Below, piece after piece: positions 46,612-58,839 of a DNA stretch of 64,000 bases. Where the stretch lies: assembly GCF_029867415.1 (NCBI RefSeq), contig NW_026705770.1, positions 372,001 through 436,000 on the forward strand, read 5' to 3'. The notes beneath the pieces are model-generated. The model was not told the DNA's origin, ran no database searches, and saw only the letters and a program-made list of their open reading frames with translations. Each line of letters begins with the position of its first letter. The first letter of the stretch is position 1. The stretch comes from Vicia villosa. Taxonomy: Eukaryota; Streptophyta; Magnoliopsida; Fabales; Fabaceae. Both the position numbers and the translations under genes were made by a program.

Positions 46612-49600
46612 TGTAATACGGTGGGAGAACTGACTTTTTTAAATATTACGAATAGCAAGAGTCGCCACCGACTTTTATTTTATCCAATATATAGAAAGGC
46701 TAAAAGAACAAAAAAAACCTCTTTAAAAGACTTTGAGTTCGGGGGGTAGGTTATACTAAGGGAAGGTGTAAGCACCCTTTGTATCCATGGGCTCTTAATT
46801 GCTTAATTCACTTTGTTTTCAAAATGTTTGAAGTGTAGTGTGTGAATAGTAAAACTTTGTTAAGGACTTTAGCTTGTAAATAAGCGTAGCCTTGTTTTTG
46901 AAAGTATTTGAAAATGAGTGGGAAAAAGAGTTTTGAATTTGAAAAGAGTAAGCAATTAGGAGCACCTACCCTAAGTTAGAAAAATTGTTCTTTTAGTTTT
47001 TCAGTTTGAAAAGGCTATCCATACCATAAGAGGGTAGGAAGTCCTTTCATTGGATGTTAAGGGTCATCGAGAAATTATCGTTCGCCATAAAACTGTCCCT
47101 ACCATATAGAGGGTAGGTAGTCTCGGGGAAGGATAGAATAGTCATTTAATCTTTAGGCAACCGGCGAGGATACCTTAGCAATTGGGACAATCATCATTAC
47201 CGAGGCAACATCGAGGGGATTATGATCTTATGATGATGAACTGAGAGTAACATTTGTTTTGCTTAGGTATCCTCGTATTTGAGGGACTTGACTATTTTTA
47301 AATCGAAAGGCAACAGGCAGCATAAGAAGGATTACCATAAAGGTGTGTGTGTGGCACAATCATGTGGTTAAGTTCAAATATTTATCTTATAATTAGTGGT
47401 CCTATGTTCAATTCAAGGTTGCACTCCCTAGAACTACTAACCATAGCAGTTAATAGCAGAAATTAAAGGTCCTAGCTATTACAATAAACACCTGTAGGGC
47501 AGAAAAATAAAGGCAGAAAAAATAAAATCCTAAATCTATTACAATAAACACCTGCAGATGAATAGAGGCAACATAAAAGAAACCCTAAGCTATTACAAGG
47601 CTTTTGGGGGCAGTTACAATAGAATAAACAGATCAAAAATTAAAATGGTAAACTTTGCAGTATATGAATAATTTTAGGCAAACAAAATAGAAAAAAGGGC
47701 AAAAGGCAAATCCCGAATGGGGAAAAGTTAACCACAATTAATAGAAATCAGATTAAGAACCTAGACTAGAGTTGAGAAATAAGGGTTAGTGAATAAAACC
47801 AAAAAAATAAAATAAACCTAAAAATATTAGTGATTAAAAGTTTATTAAAAAAACCTAAACCTATAGTTAATGAACAATACCTACCTAATTAGGGTTAAAG
47901 GGAAAGATTAGTGATAAACCTAAAATTAATAGTTATTATTAAAAACTTAAAAATAAAAATTAACCTAAAAATCCTAATTTAATTAATTTAACCTAAGTCT
48001 AAAAACTAAATTAAATTACTAACCTAAATTAAAATTATTATGAAAAACCTAAATAAAAATTGTTATGAAAAGAAAAGGTTTTTAAAGGTTATAATTAAAA
48101 GTATAAAACAAGTGAATAAAGATAAAATAAAAAATAGAAAACCAGGATTTTGGTTGTGTGAGGCCGAGAGAGATGTCCATGTGATGCGCCCCCCATCCTG
48201 GTACGTTAGATTTTGTTGGTCTTGATCTTGATGGCTGATGATGAGAGTGCATGGTGAGTCTGCCTGAAGAAAGGAGCGCTGGATCTATAGAAAACAAAGA
48301 ACCAACAAATAGCAAAAAATATGTAGGACACTGGGTTTGAAACCAGGCCCTTTGGGTTATACATGTTTCTTGCTTGCCATTTAAACTGTAATACTCATTT
48401 GATAATATAACGAGTCAATAATAATAAAAAGGAAAAGTAAACGCTGACCCCAATAGTCAAACATGGTCCCCACTCACGCGTTGAACCACCAATGAGACGG
48501 AGTGAGAGAATATTGAACCCTTTGACCCACCAGTGAGCGACCGCCACGCATGGAAAGAGACAAGAACTGGTTGACTGGCCATTGAGTGGCCAACACGCAT
48601 ACGGTCGCGGGGGTCTGCGACACTGTTCATCATCTCCTTCGAATTTCCTACGGATTCAGTCGCGGAAATTCTTGCGATGTTACCTGCGGAAAAGTCATAT
48701 ATTTTCGAAGAAAAAAATTTTGCACACATGAACCTTAGGAGAACGGTTAAGACAAATAATATTAATGCCCAGGTTGACTTAAAATCATCCCCTGATCCTA
48801 AATATGACATTAGTTTGGCCTAACAATGCCTGTAAAGGTAAAATCGACGAGAAGTTTTTCTTAGCCCTAAACATGGTGTTTTTGCCTTTACGCGTGAAAG
48901 CTTCGATTTAATGGTATGGATCTCGTCTATAGGTCACAAGGAACTCAATCAAATCATTAGATATAATTAAAACATAACAATATATCAAAAAACGAAAATC
49001 ACATATGTAAAGGTATGAACAACATGAAGTGTGAATTCTGAGTAGCATGGGCCTTGGTTATAGGATCATTCATACCTTTTGACGTCCCAGGAGGAGATTG
49101 GAAGGACTTGTTTGGTCTGATAATTGCTGCAACCAAGAAAACGAAATTCACACTTCTTTGAGAATTTTTGTGAGTTTGAGGAATACTTTTGGAGGCTAGG
49201 GTTCGTGGTATCCAATTTTTTTTGTCCCCAATGCAATGCAATAGGTTAGGTATTTATAGGAGAAGGATTTAGGTCAATAAAATTGAACAAAATCTCTTGG
49301 AATCAATCTTTGCAAAATTGATTGGAAATTGATTTTGAATGTTTCCAAATTTGGCCAATTTGCTCTCAATCGTGCCAATCTTGTTTGTCACAAAATTTGT
49401 GTCAAATATATGTTATTTGATGATTGATTATGATTGGAATCAAGAGCCAAATCAAATCTTTGATTTTTTGCTTGATTTATTTGAGTTTATTCACTTAAAA
49501 ATTCATAATAAATCAAATAAAACCTATAAATTCGTGGAAATTGGATTTGAGGCCTTGGATAACTTGAGGATCAAGATTGGATCATAAAAAGTTGGGCCCA

Positions 49601-50234
49601 TTTGCAAGAAAACTCATTTTGAACCATATTTGTTTTACATTTTCCATCCAAATTTGTCCAACTTTGACAAGGCATATCTCTCTCAATTTTAAAGATATGG
49701 AAGAGTTCTAGGACTTTTTGGAAATCTCAAGATGTCCTCTACAAGCCACTTTGGAACCTTTTTTCCATTTGAAGATTTTATCTTGATGATATGGGCTTTG
49801 ACAAAAAACTGCTTTTAGTTGACTTTTAAAAAGGACCTATAATCTTTTGGACCATATCTCTTAAATGAAGCATTTTTAGCCTTGGCATTAGAGATACAAA
49901 GTTGTAGATAATTCAATTTCCTTCAAAATAGGCTTTGGTTGGGAAATTTATGATGTTCCATGTGAAAGTTATGGCTGGTCAAAGTTCAGTTGACTTATAG
50001 GTCAAAAACCCTAATTTAGAAACTTTGAGTTTTGTTGATTTCTGAACTTTCCTTGATGAATCATGATCAACCCTTGATAAAATGATGAATGTTACTTCAA
50101 AATATTGATGTTGACCAAAAATCAAGAATTTTGACTGTATTTTGACCACAGTTGACTTTTAGGTCAAATCAATCGACTGTTGACCATTTGAGCTTAAAGC
50201 TTGAAATATAGTGGGCAAATTTTGGGGTATGACA
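46612..50234 (-). mobile_element. Ogre-type solo LTR B (minus), 3.6 kb
   Basis: tgtaatacggtgggag...tttggggtatgaca, the exact inverse of TGTCATACCCCAAAATTTGCCC...GTATTACA, with a perfect 5-bp duplication gtgcc (46607-46611, 50235-50239). Same family as the LTRs of the element 23912-34793. It has the inverted 'ccatgg' and 'cttccct' block at 46750-46800 and 'gagtcgccaccga' at 46659. No internal region, so solo. Confidence 0.94.
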
Positions 50235-50496
50235 GTGCCTTTGAGGGACTTGAGGCTTGATGCCCTGAGATTTGAGATCATATGTAAATGAATGAAGCGT
50301 ATTGAGCTCTATGATTGTGTTAAGGATCATTTCCATCTTTGATTGATCTTTTGCCTGTATTTCCTGGCTTGAAACTCTAATCTGAGTACTTGGTGAACAA
50401 GTGATTGCTCTGGGTATCTGTTTTAAGTTGATGGAGTATGTGAGATGCTATATGATGTGACATCTTAGGGGGGTCAAAATATTTGGTATGAAAAAG

Positions 50497-51710
50497 TGTT
50501 AGACTTTCCAATGGTCAATTTGCTTTAGCCAAACACATAGGTACAATCATATTTTTCCCTGATTTTATCATCAATGATCTGCTTTATATGCTTGATTTTC
50601 CTGTCAATTTATATTCAATTTCAAAATTATGTCAACATTCAAAATATAAAGTAAGTTATGATCATGCTAAATGTTTTACTCAAGATCCAATAACCTTAAA
50701 GATGATAGGTTTGATTGAAAATTTTGAGGGCTTGTATCACTTAATCCTTAAAGACAGACATGGAGATGCTCATGCCACGTACAACTTTTCAATATGCAAC
50801 TTACTTGAAAATGACCTATGGCATTTTAGGTTAGGTCACATATCTCATACTAGGATGCAATTCCTTCATACTATCTTTCCTTTTGTTATTGTTGATAAAA
50901 ATGTAGCTTGCGATGATTGTCACTATGCAAAACATAAGAGACGCCCTTATTACTCCAGTTTCAATAAATTAAAAGAACCCTTTGATATTATTCACTTTGA
51001 TTTTTGGGGTCCTATAACTATTAAATCCTATCATGATCACTCATATTTTTTACTGTTGTTGATGATTTCATCAGATATACTTGGATCATTCTTATGAAAA
51101 ACAAATCAAAACAAATAAAATGTCATCAATTTTATTAAAATGGTTGAAATACAACATAATTCTCATGTTAAAACCATTATAAGTAACATTGGTCCTGAAT
51201 TTATAATGTCACAATTGTATGCATTCAAAGGTTTTTCTTATCAAACTAGTTGTGTTGAATTCCCCAGCACATTGGTAAGATGGAAAGAAAACATCAACAT
51301 ATTCTTAACATTGCTTAAGCCTTAATATTTTAAGCCAATTTTCCTAAATCCTTTTGGTCATATGTTGTCACTCATGATATTTACATTATCAATAGAGTTC
51401 TCAGCTCCATCCTGAATAACATGTCACCTTATTATATGTTATTTAAGGAAGAGCCTGACCTACATGTTTTCAAAAGTCTTTGGTACCTTAATATGCATCC
51501 ACTCTACATTCCCATGGAACTAAACTTAATTATAGAGGGAGAAAATGAATTTTCTAGGGATTTAACTAAGGTGCCAAAGGAGTGGTTGTCTTAGAAATTA
51601 ACAATAAAAATATTTCCATTTTTAGAAATGTTGTTCACTATGAATGCATTGTTCCTTGTAAATCAAAATGGAAATATCACACAGGGGCAGCAACTGCTCC
51701 CCCATGATTA
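50497..51710 (+). pseudogene. Ty1-copia GAG-pre-integrase/integrase (continuation)
   Basis: Continues the copia frame from 41415: LSNGQFALAKHIGTII, FPVNLYSISKLCQHSKYKV, then the pre-integrase zinc site (LWHFRLGHISHTRMQFLH; CDDCHYAKHKRRPYY). The integrase core follows (FDIIHFDFWGPITIKSYHDH with the first catalytic Asp; ISNIGPEF where TDNGxEF is usual, so the second Asp is lost; then the SCVEFPSTLVRWKE region). From 51330: NRVLSSILNNMSPYYMLF and EEPDLHVFKSLWYL, the integrase C-terminal region, with frame changes. No RT/RNase H found. Inactive. Confidence 0.88.
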
Positions 51711-51859
51711 GAGGAGACTATTGACTACCTACTTCTCAGGAATTCATGGTATGACTTCTTCTCACATAACTAAAGGGAGATAACGATGTTATACACATCA
51801 TCTGTCCCAAGAACGAGCACCCTTCGTTATGTGTGGATATCGCTTGAGCGACATCACTT

Positions 51860-53142
<1,283 letters not shown>

Positions 53143-53215
53143 CCCTTTTCTCTTGTTGGTTTTTTATTGGTTGAATGTGTAAAATAACTTTACACTGACA
53201 ATGTATGAATATTAT

Positions 53216-53347
<132 letters not shown>

Positions 53348-53766
53348 GCTTGTTGTGTTGTTGATATGTGATGTAACTTATGAGATATTTGTTAATAATT
53401 CGGTATGTGATTGTGATGTAGCTTATAGAATTTTTGTTAATAATTTGATATATGATTAATTTAGCCTAAGGCCACAGTCCCAAATGGCATTTTATAAATT
53501 GTCTATAGAACTCGAAAATTTTGCAATGAATTTCCTAAAGATTATTTGGAAAAACAGAGAAAAAATCGGGGTACAATATCTATATATATTCTACACGTCC
53601 GACTTATTTTTTTACTTTTAAATAGCTTTATATTTTGCTTACGTTTTATGAGTATGCCAATTTTTGTTGTTTTGTATCAACTTGTTTTCTATGAAATTCT
53701 CAGAAAATCTTATAAATGAAGAAGTACTACTACTCCTAATTACTTTGTAAGATGTAAATTTATATG

Positions 53767-55346
53767 GAAAATTCTTTGGCCACCTCCCAACCTTCTAGCT
53801 CACCTCTGGTGAAAAAACCCAGAATACCCCTGACTTCGAAAATGAACTTCCGAAATGCAAGGAAAAGGTGTTTTTCGGAGATGCATCTCCGAAAGTGTCT
53901 TTTTTTTTTAAAAAAATTTGACTTATTTCGAAAATACACTTCCGAAAACACCATTTCGGAAGTTCATTTCCGAAATATTCTGCGTTTTTCAGATTAAGCA
54001 AAACAGCCCCCTCCCCCAAATCATTTACCCTAAACTTCTTCCAAACTCACACCCCCAAGAGATTTTTGTGCAAACCAGTTCCAAGCTACCTCAAAGCCTC
54101 CATCTACTTGCTCTATTACATTCAAAAGTCCTCCAATCCATTCAATTGGTAAGCATTTTGATTTTTAGATCTATGATTAAAATGTATATTAGGGTGTTTA
54201 CAAATAGCAAAAATTGTATTAGGTTAGGTTTATACTGATATTTAGGATGTTTAGAATGTGTAGAAATAAGTTTGATGTTTGGTTTAGGGGTCTGCCATTG
54301 GAGGCTGCAGAGAAGTTCTGTGAAGGGGTGTTTCGGAAGTTCATTTCCGAAAACACCTCCATCCCAGTTTTCGGAAATGAACTTCCGAAATGTATCAGAA
54401 GTTCAAATTTTTTTGTTTTTTATTTTGTCTCGCATATTAATCGATTTCAATTGTTTACAGGAACATGTCAGGCAACCAACCAGCACGAATCAAACAGGGA
54501 AATTCAAGTTTGTGCTAATCATATTCAGTTGCGAGTGGCTGATAAGGATCTACACCACTTTTATCTTCCCAATTGACCGTAACTGAAAATGATTAGCACG
54601 AACTTGAATTTTCCTTCCCAATTCGTAACTTCGGCAGTAAGGCTCTCGATGAAGATCAGAGCCGAACTCAAAGAGAACAGAAATAAAATGTGTGAGTATA
54701 GAAAAAGAGTAAAGATGGAGAATGATTCGGATGTGATTGAAAAAAAATGGCAACCAAACCAGCACGAATCAGACAGGGAAATTCAAGTTTGTGCTAATCA
54801 TATTCAGTTGCGAGTGGCTGATAAGGATCTACACCACTTTTATCTTCCCAATTGACCGTAACTGAAAATGATTAGCACGAACTTGAATTTTCCTTCCCAA
54901 TTCGTAACTTCGGCAGTAAGGCTCTCGATGAAGATCAGGGCCGAACTCAAAGAGAACAGAAATAAAATGTGTGAGTATAGAAAAAGAGTAAAGATGGAAA
55001 ATGATTCGGATGTGATTGAAAAAAAATGGCAACCAAATTATATGTCGCATATTTTATTTGGCGTTTGCGTTTAATTAAAATGCGAGACTGTTTAAGAAAA
55101 AACATAAAAAAAAAAAAAAACACAGCATAATTCGGAAATGAGCTTCCGAATTCACCCCCCATGAGGTGTTTTCGGATGTTCATCTCCGAACGCACCCCCC
55201 CATGAGGTGTTTTCGGAGATGAACTTCCGAATTAAGGAAATTTTAAAAAAAAAAAAGAGCTTCGGAAGTTCATTTCCGAAGCAAGGGGTAGTTTGGGTTT
55301 TTCGCTGGGGGTGACCCCCCATAGGGAGGTGGGTAAAGAAAAAATC
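53767..55346 (+). mobile_element. PMD-transposon family, deletion derivative (element 1)
   Basis: Starts gaaaattctttggccacctc and ends ggtgggtaaagaaaaaatc, an imperfect ~20-bp TIR. The left ~640 bp is the inverse of the right arm of element 2 (57850-58485), including the palindromes and a spliced-leader-like region (54000-54300). The right ~270 bp is the inverse of element 2's left arm. The gene is reduced to its first codons (MSGNQPARIKQG at 54466) plus a 279-bp duplication. No clear target duplication was found. Confidence 0.75.
54474..55031 (+). repeat. 279-bp tandem duplication with internal foldback
   Basis: Two near-identical copies, starting at about 54474 and 54753 (caacca..ccagcacgaatca). 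Each copy also has inverted halves: 'attcaagtttgtgctaatca' against 'tgattagcacgaacttgaat'. So every unit can fold on itself. ORFs here (MISTNLNFPSQFVTSA...) occur in both copies but have no known domain. Confidence 0.85.
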
Positions 55347-55620
55347 GTATAAGAATCATATTGAAAATTTCTTTACCCACCTCCCTATGGGGGGTCACCC
55401 CCAGCGAAATTCCCAAAACATGCGAAATTTCCTTGATTCGGAAGTTCATCTCCGAAAACACCTCATGGGGGGTGCGTTCGGAGATGAACATCCGAAAACA
55501 CCTCATGGGGGGTGAATTCGGAAGTTCATTTCCGAATTATGCAGAAACTGTGTTTTTTTTTAATGTTTTTTCTTAAACGCAACCGCATTTTAATTAAACG
55601 TTACCGGCAAATAAAATAAA
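55075..55620. repeat. ~540-bp near-palindrome at the junction of elements 1 and 2
   Basis: Arms 55075-55346 and 55363-55620 are inverted copies (aattaaaatgcg, 'catgaggtgttttcgga', 'gaccccccatagggaggtgg') around the 16-bp spacer gtataagaatcatatt. It arises because the same end of two family members meets head to head. Confidence 0.9.
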
Positions 55621-55763
55621 CAATAGATAGACTGAAAACACTAATATGATAAATAAACAAAAAAAATACTAATCCGATGAAAATAATATATACAAACCGA
55701 AACAAATAAAAATAGTGTGCTAAAGATACAATCCGGAAAACAAAAAATAAATAAACCCGACCA

Positions 55764-57665
55764 CTACTGGGTGTGCCTAACCCTCTCACCCTGGGCCCTC
55801 CTCTGCCGCCTGTATGTCGCCGCACGGTCCGCATCAAGGACGATCATCTCCATCACCGCGAATGCCTCTGGACCGCCCCGCTCCACGATACCTCGATCCA
55901 ACTCGTCCTGCCCAATCATCGATATCCGCTGACAGATCGGCATGAGATCAATGGCGTGATCATCCTCGGCCTGCTGGTTCTCCAGGATCTCCTCGTGTGC
56001 TGGCCTAGGAGCGCTGGGAACGTCGGGTCTCAAGAGAGGATGGGACATCCGGTAGAACCATGTGACGTACCCCTCCACACTGTGCCAGTCCTGGGTGACC
56101 CGCATGCGACGGTACTCCTCCGGTACCACATGATCCTCCCAATGCTCCCATATGGCAGTGAGCTGCACTCTGGTCACTGTGTCAGGAGCAGCCTCGAAGG
56201 GTGACCTGGGTATGATCTGCACGAATCCGAACTGACGCATGCACCGCTCCGGGAGATACCGAACCATGATGCCGGTCCCGCATGCCAACCAGCCTGAATA
56301 TAGAGCAACCCCGTCGAAGGGGACAACCTGAGCGTAGTCGGCGAACGGCCTCCAGGTGACGTCGTCGTGCATCGTGCGGTCCAGGTACAGGCGGTATGGT
56401 CCCACCGCATCGTTCCCCCTCTGGAGAACGTATCTGGCGGCCCTGGGCATGGAGTCCACATACTCAGGATCGATGTGGAAGCCGTGGATGCGGGAGAAGT
56501 AGGAGATGATCCAGCTCTGAAACAGAAACAAGATAATGTATTAAAATTAAATACGAAACATAAATAAATAAATAAATACGAGAATGTGTTAAAATCAAAC
56601 GTACCGTAAGCAGAGTGCAGGATCCGACCAGCTGCCTCGTCCTCCAGTTGGAGGCCTCATTCAGCTTCTGGTAGAGATATGCCAGAGTAGCTGCCCCCCA
56701 GTTCCACTGGTGAACGGTATCCAGGTCCATGAAATAGCGGAGGTAGGTCACGTCGACGTACCTGGCGCTCTTGTCCACAAAGCATGCAGCGCCTACCACA
56801 TGCATGTACCAGCACCGGAGAGCGCAGCCGCGGTGATACTCTGTGAACAGCTCGTCACCCTCACCCTCAGCCTCGGCAGCCGCGTCCAGGTGGAACTCAA
56901 AATAGATCTTCAGTGTAGTGAACCGGACATGAGGCCCACAAGTCGTGGCGCACTCAAAGTGAGCAACCTCCTCCTCCATGCCCAGATAGAGCGTCATCCA
57001 CTCAATGGCCTCCACCCTCTGGATCTTGGAGTGGGTCAACAGCGGCCCCCTAATAGGCAGGTGGAGAAGACACTGGACGTCATGCAAGGTGATCGTCATC
57101 TCCCCAACCGGCAGGTGGAAAGATGACGTCTCCTTGTGCCAGCGCTCCACAAATGCCCCCTGCATGCCGGTGCTGATGGTGGTGTACCCGGTCATGCAGA
57201 GCCTGCTAAGCCCTGAACCTCGCACATGGTCGTTAAACCACTGAGCTGCTGGTTTAAACAAACCGAAAATCTTCCTGGAGTGGTTCACCATTTTCAATGG
57301 CTCTCTCTCCTGTTACAAAAAAAAAACAAATAAGCGAGAAATAAACGATAAAATTATAAAAAATGGTGACAAATAAACGGCTAAGTTAAAAAAACTACCT
57401 CTCCCTCCCAGATCCGCCGAGCGACGTGATCCTGGTAGTGAATCAACAGGGAAGTGTCAAAAGGCCCTCCCGGATAGCTATCCACCTCCTGCTCCTCCTG
57501 CTCCTCCTCCTCCCCGACTGGAGGGTCAACATCCGGTATGACCTCCTCCTCCTCCTCCTCATCATCATCCTCCTCCTCTCGCTGGCGAGAAGAAGATACC
57601 CGAGCCAGCCTACTCCTATAGCCTGAAGGAGATGAACTCTCCACCAAGTCCTGTGTAACGCGCAC
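55764..57665 (-). CDS. Plant mobile domain (PMD, MAIN/MAIL1-like) protein, three exons
   Basis: Exons on the minus strand: 57665-57399 (acidic E/D-rich, then GGPFDTSLLIHYQDHVARRI), 57309-56605 and 56516-55764, ending at TAG. All junctions are GT-AG and phase 0. PMD signatures: LSRLCMTGYTTISTGMQGAF, VERWHKETSSFHLPVGEM, TITLHDVQCLLHLPIRG, WNWGAATLAYLYQKLNEAS, PRAARYVLQRGNDAVGPYRL. PMD (once annotated 'aminotransferase-like' or 'PP7 long form') occurs in host MAIN/MAIL1 silencing factors and in many transposons; its biochemical role is unknown. The original start lies upstream (57790 region, NQPARIRQG), but there ATG has become ATA, and a frame change plus an out-of-frame TAG lie near 57665-57722. 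So only exons 2-3 are fully open. Higher GC than its surroundings, suggesting recent spread. Confidence 0.85.
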
Positions 57666-57795
57666 ACGGCGTCCCGGCCCCGCCCGCGTGTCGACGCCAG
57701 CTGCGCCGCCGCCCGCTCGCGTCTAGCCGACGCAGTCTGGGACTCCTTGCCCTGTCTGATGCGTGCTGGCTGGTTGCCTGTTATGTTCCTGTAAA
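57666..57795 (-). pseudogene. Damaged 5' end of PMD exon 1
   Basis: Minus strand after an intron-like acceptor (tttacag): NITGNQPARIRQGKESQTAS and ARRERAAAQLASTRGRG. The homologous start in element 1 is ATG (MSGNQPARI). Here the codon is ATA, and one indel separates this frame from the acidic part. Confidence 0.7.
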
Positions 57796-58839
57796 CAATC
57801 GAAATTGAAATCGATTAATATGCGAGACAAATGAAAAAACAAAAAAAAATTGCACTTCTGATATAGTTCGGAAGTTCATTTCCGAAACTGGAATGGAGGT
57901 GTTTTCGGAAATGAACTTCCGAAACACCCCTGCGCAGAGCTTTTCTACAACCTTCAATGGCAGACCCCAAAATCAAAATTCAAACCTATGTACACACATT
58001 CAAAACATCCTAAAAATCAGTATAAACCTAACCTAATACATTTTTTGCTATTTCTAAACACCCTAATATACATTTTAATCATAGATCTTAAAATCAAAAT
58101 GCTTACCTATTGAATAGATTGGAGGGCTTTAGAATGTAATAGAGCAACTAGATGGAGCCTTTGAGGTAGCTTGGAACTGGTTTGCACAAAAAATCTCTTT
58201 GGGGTTGAGTTTGAAGAAGATTAGGGTAAATGATTTGGGGGAGGGGGCCGTTTTGCTTAATCTGCAAAACGCGCAGTATTTCGGAAATGAACTTCCGAAA
58301 TGCTGTTTTCGGAAATGAACTTCCGAAATAAGTCAAATTTTTTTTAAAAAAAAGGCGCTTTCGGAGATGCATCTCCGAAAACACCTTTTTCTTGCATTTC
58401 GGAAGTTCATTTCCGAAGTTAGGGGTAGTTTGGGTTTTTCACCAGAGGTGAACTAGAAGGTTGGGAGGTTGGTAAAGAAATTTTCATCATATTTAGTTAT
58501 GTTTAATTATGACAAATGTGTAATGAGATTGTGAGACACTATTTAGATTCTATTTAATTGTGATTAAATTGGAAATTTTGTGTTGTAGCCCGTCTTTTAG
58601 ACTCTTATCCTTTTATTGAGAAACAGAAAATGATTATTGATAAAAATAACACTAATAATCATCACCGACCTTCTTGAATGTCTTGTTCATCTCCACATCT
58701 TCAATAAGAAATTTCTCTTCATAGTTTGTATGTGGTTGATTCGGGGAAAGTAGTTCACTTATACTCATTTGTTCTTCTAATCCAAGCTTCTTGTTGAACA
58801 CGCAGTCCGACCTTAATCATTTTTCAAAGATTCAAAATT

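Larger units (their letters stand above)
41416..50491 (-). mobile_element. Long Ogre-type solo LTR A (minus), itself interrupted
   Basis: Inserted in the copia protease/integrase region. Flanking copia frame: ..EIEPI at 41411 and VRLSNGQ from 50498. Flanks show an imperfect duplication, ataag (41411-41415) and aaaag (50492-50496). On the minus strand it starts (t)TCATACC and ends gcgcgataca. Without the nested LTR (46612-50239) it is about 5.4 kb, within the known range of Ogre LTRs. It contains tandem repeats, a (TA)n tract and a tRNA-like segment. The right end has apparently lost about 2 bp. Confidence 0.75.
53835..58420. repeat. Dispersed 20-bp palindrome family (~19 copies)
   Basis: Consensus TTCGGAAATGAACTTCCGAA and variants (TTCGGAGATGCATCTCCGAA). 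Copies lie near 53835, 53873, 53926, 53956, 54331, 54369, 55132, 55172, 55213, 55261, 55437, 55477, 55518, 57868, 57905, 58279, 58309, 58358 and 58399. All are in the terminal arms of elements 1 and 2; none is inside the gene. They are candidate hairpins or protein-binding sites. Confidence 0.9.
55363..58485 (-). mobile_element. DNA transposon carrying a plant mobile domain gene (element 2)
   Basis: gaaaatttctttacccacct...and its inverse (ggttggtaaagaaattttc), flanked by a perfect 8-bp duplication atcatatt (55355-55362, 58486-58493). 3.1 kb. Terminal arms contain repeated 20-bp palindromes, and the gene lies on the minus strand. The 8-bp duplication and long structured ends suggest a Mutator-like or hAT-like cut-and-paste element. 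It carries no recognisable DDE transposase, so the PMD gene is either cargo or needed in another way. Confidence 0.82.

Noticed and set aside
48040..49241. Short ORFs inside solo LTR B
   Set aside because: All fall in non-coding LTR sequence that is homologous to the LTRs at 23912 and 31439.
53758..55355. Target duplication for element 1
   Set aside because: Left flank atttatatg and right flank gtataagaa do not match; no shift of the ends by a few bases gives a convincing duplication.
57005..57244. Plus-strand ORFs over the PMD gene (also 55773-56204, 56710-57126)
   Set aside because: Shadows of the GC-rich minus-strand exons; no domain.
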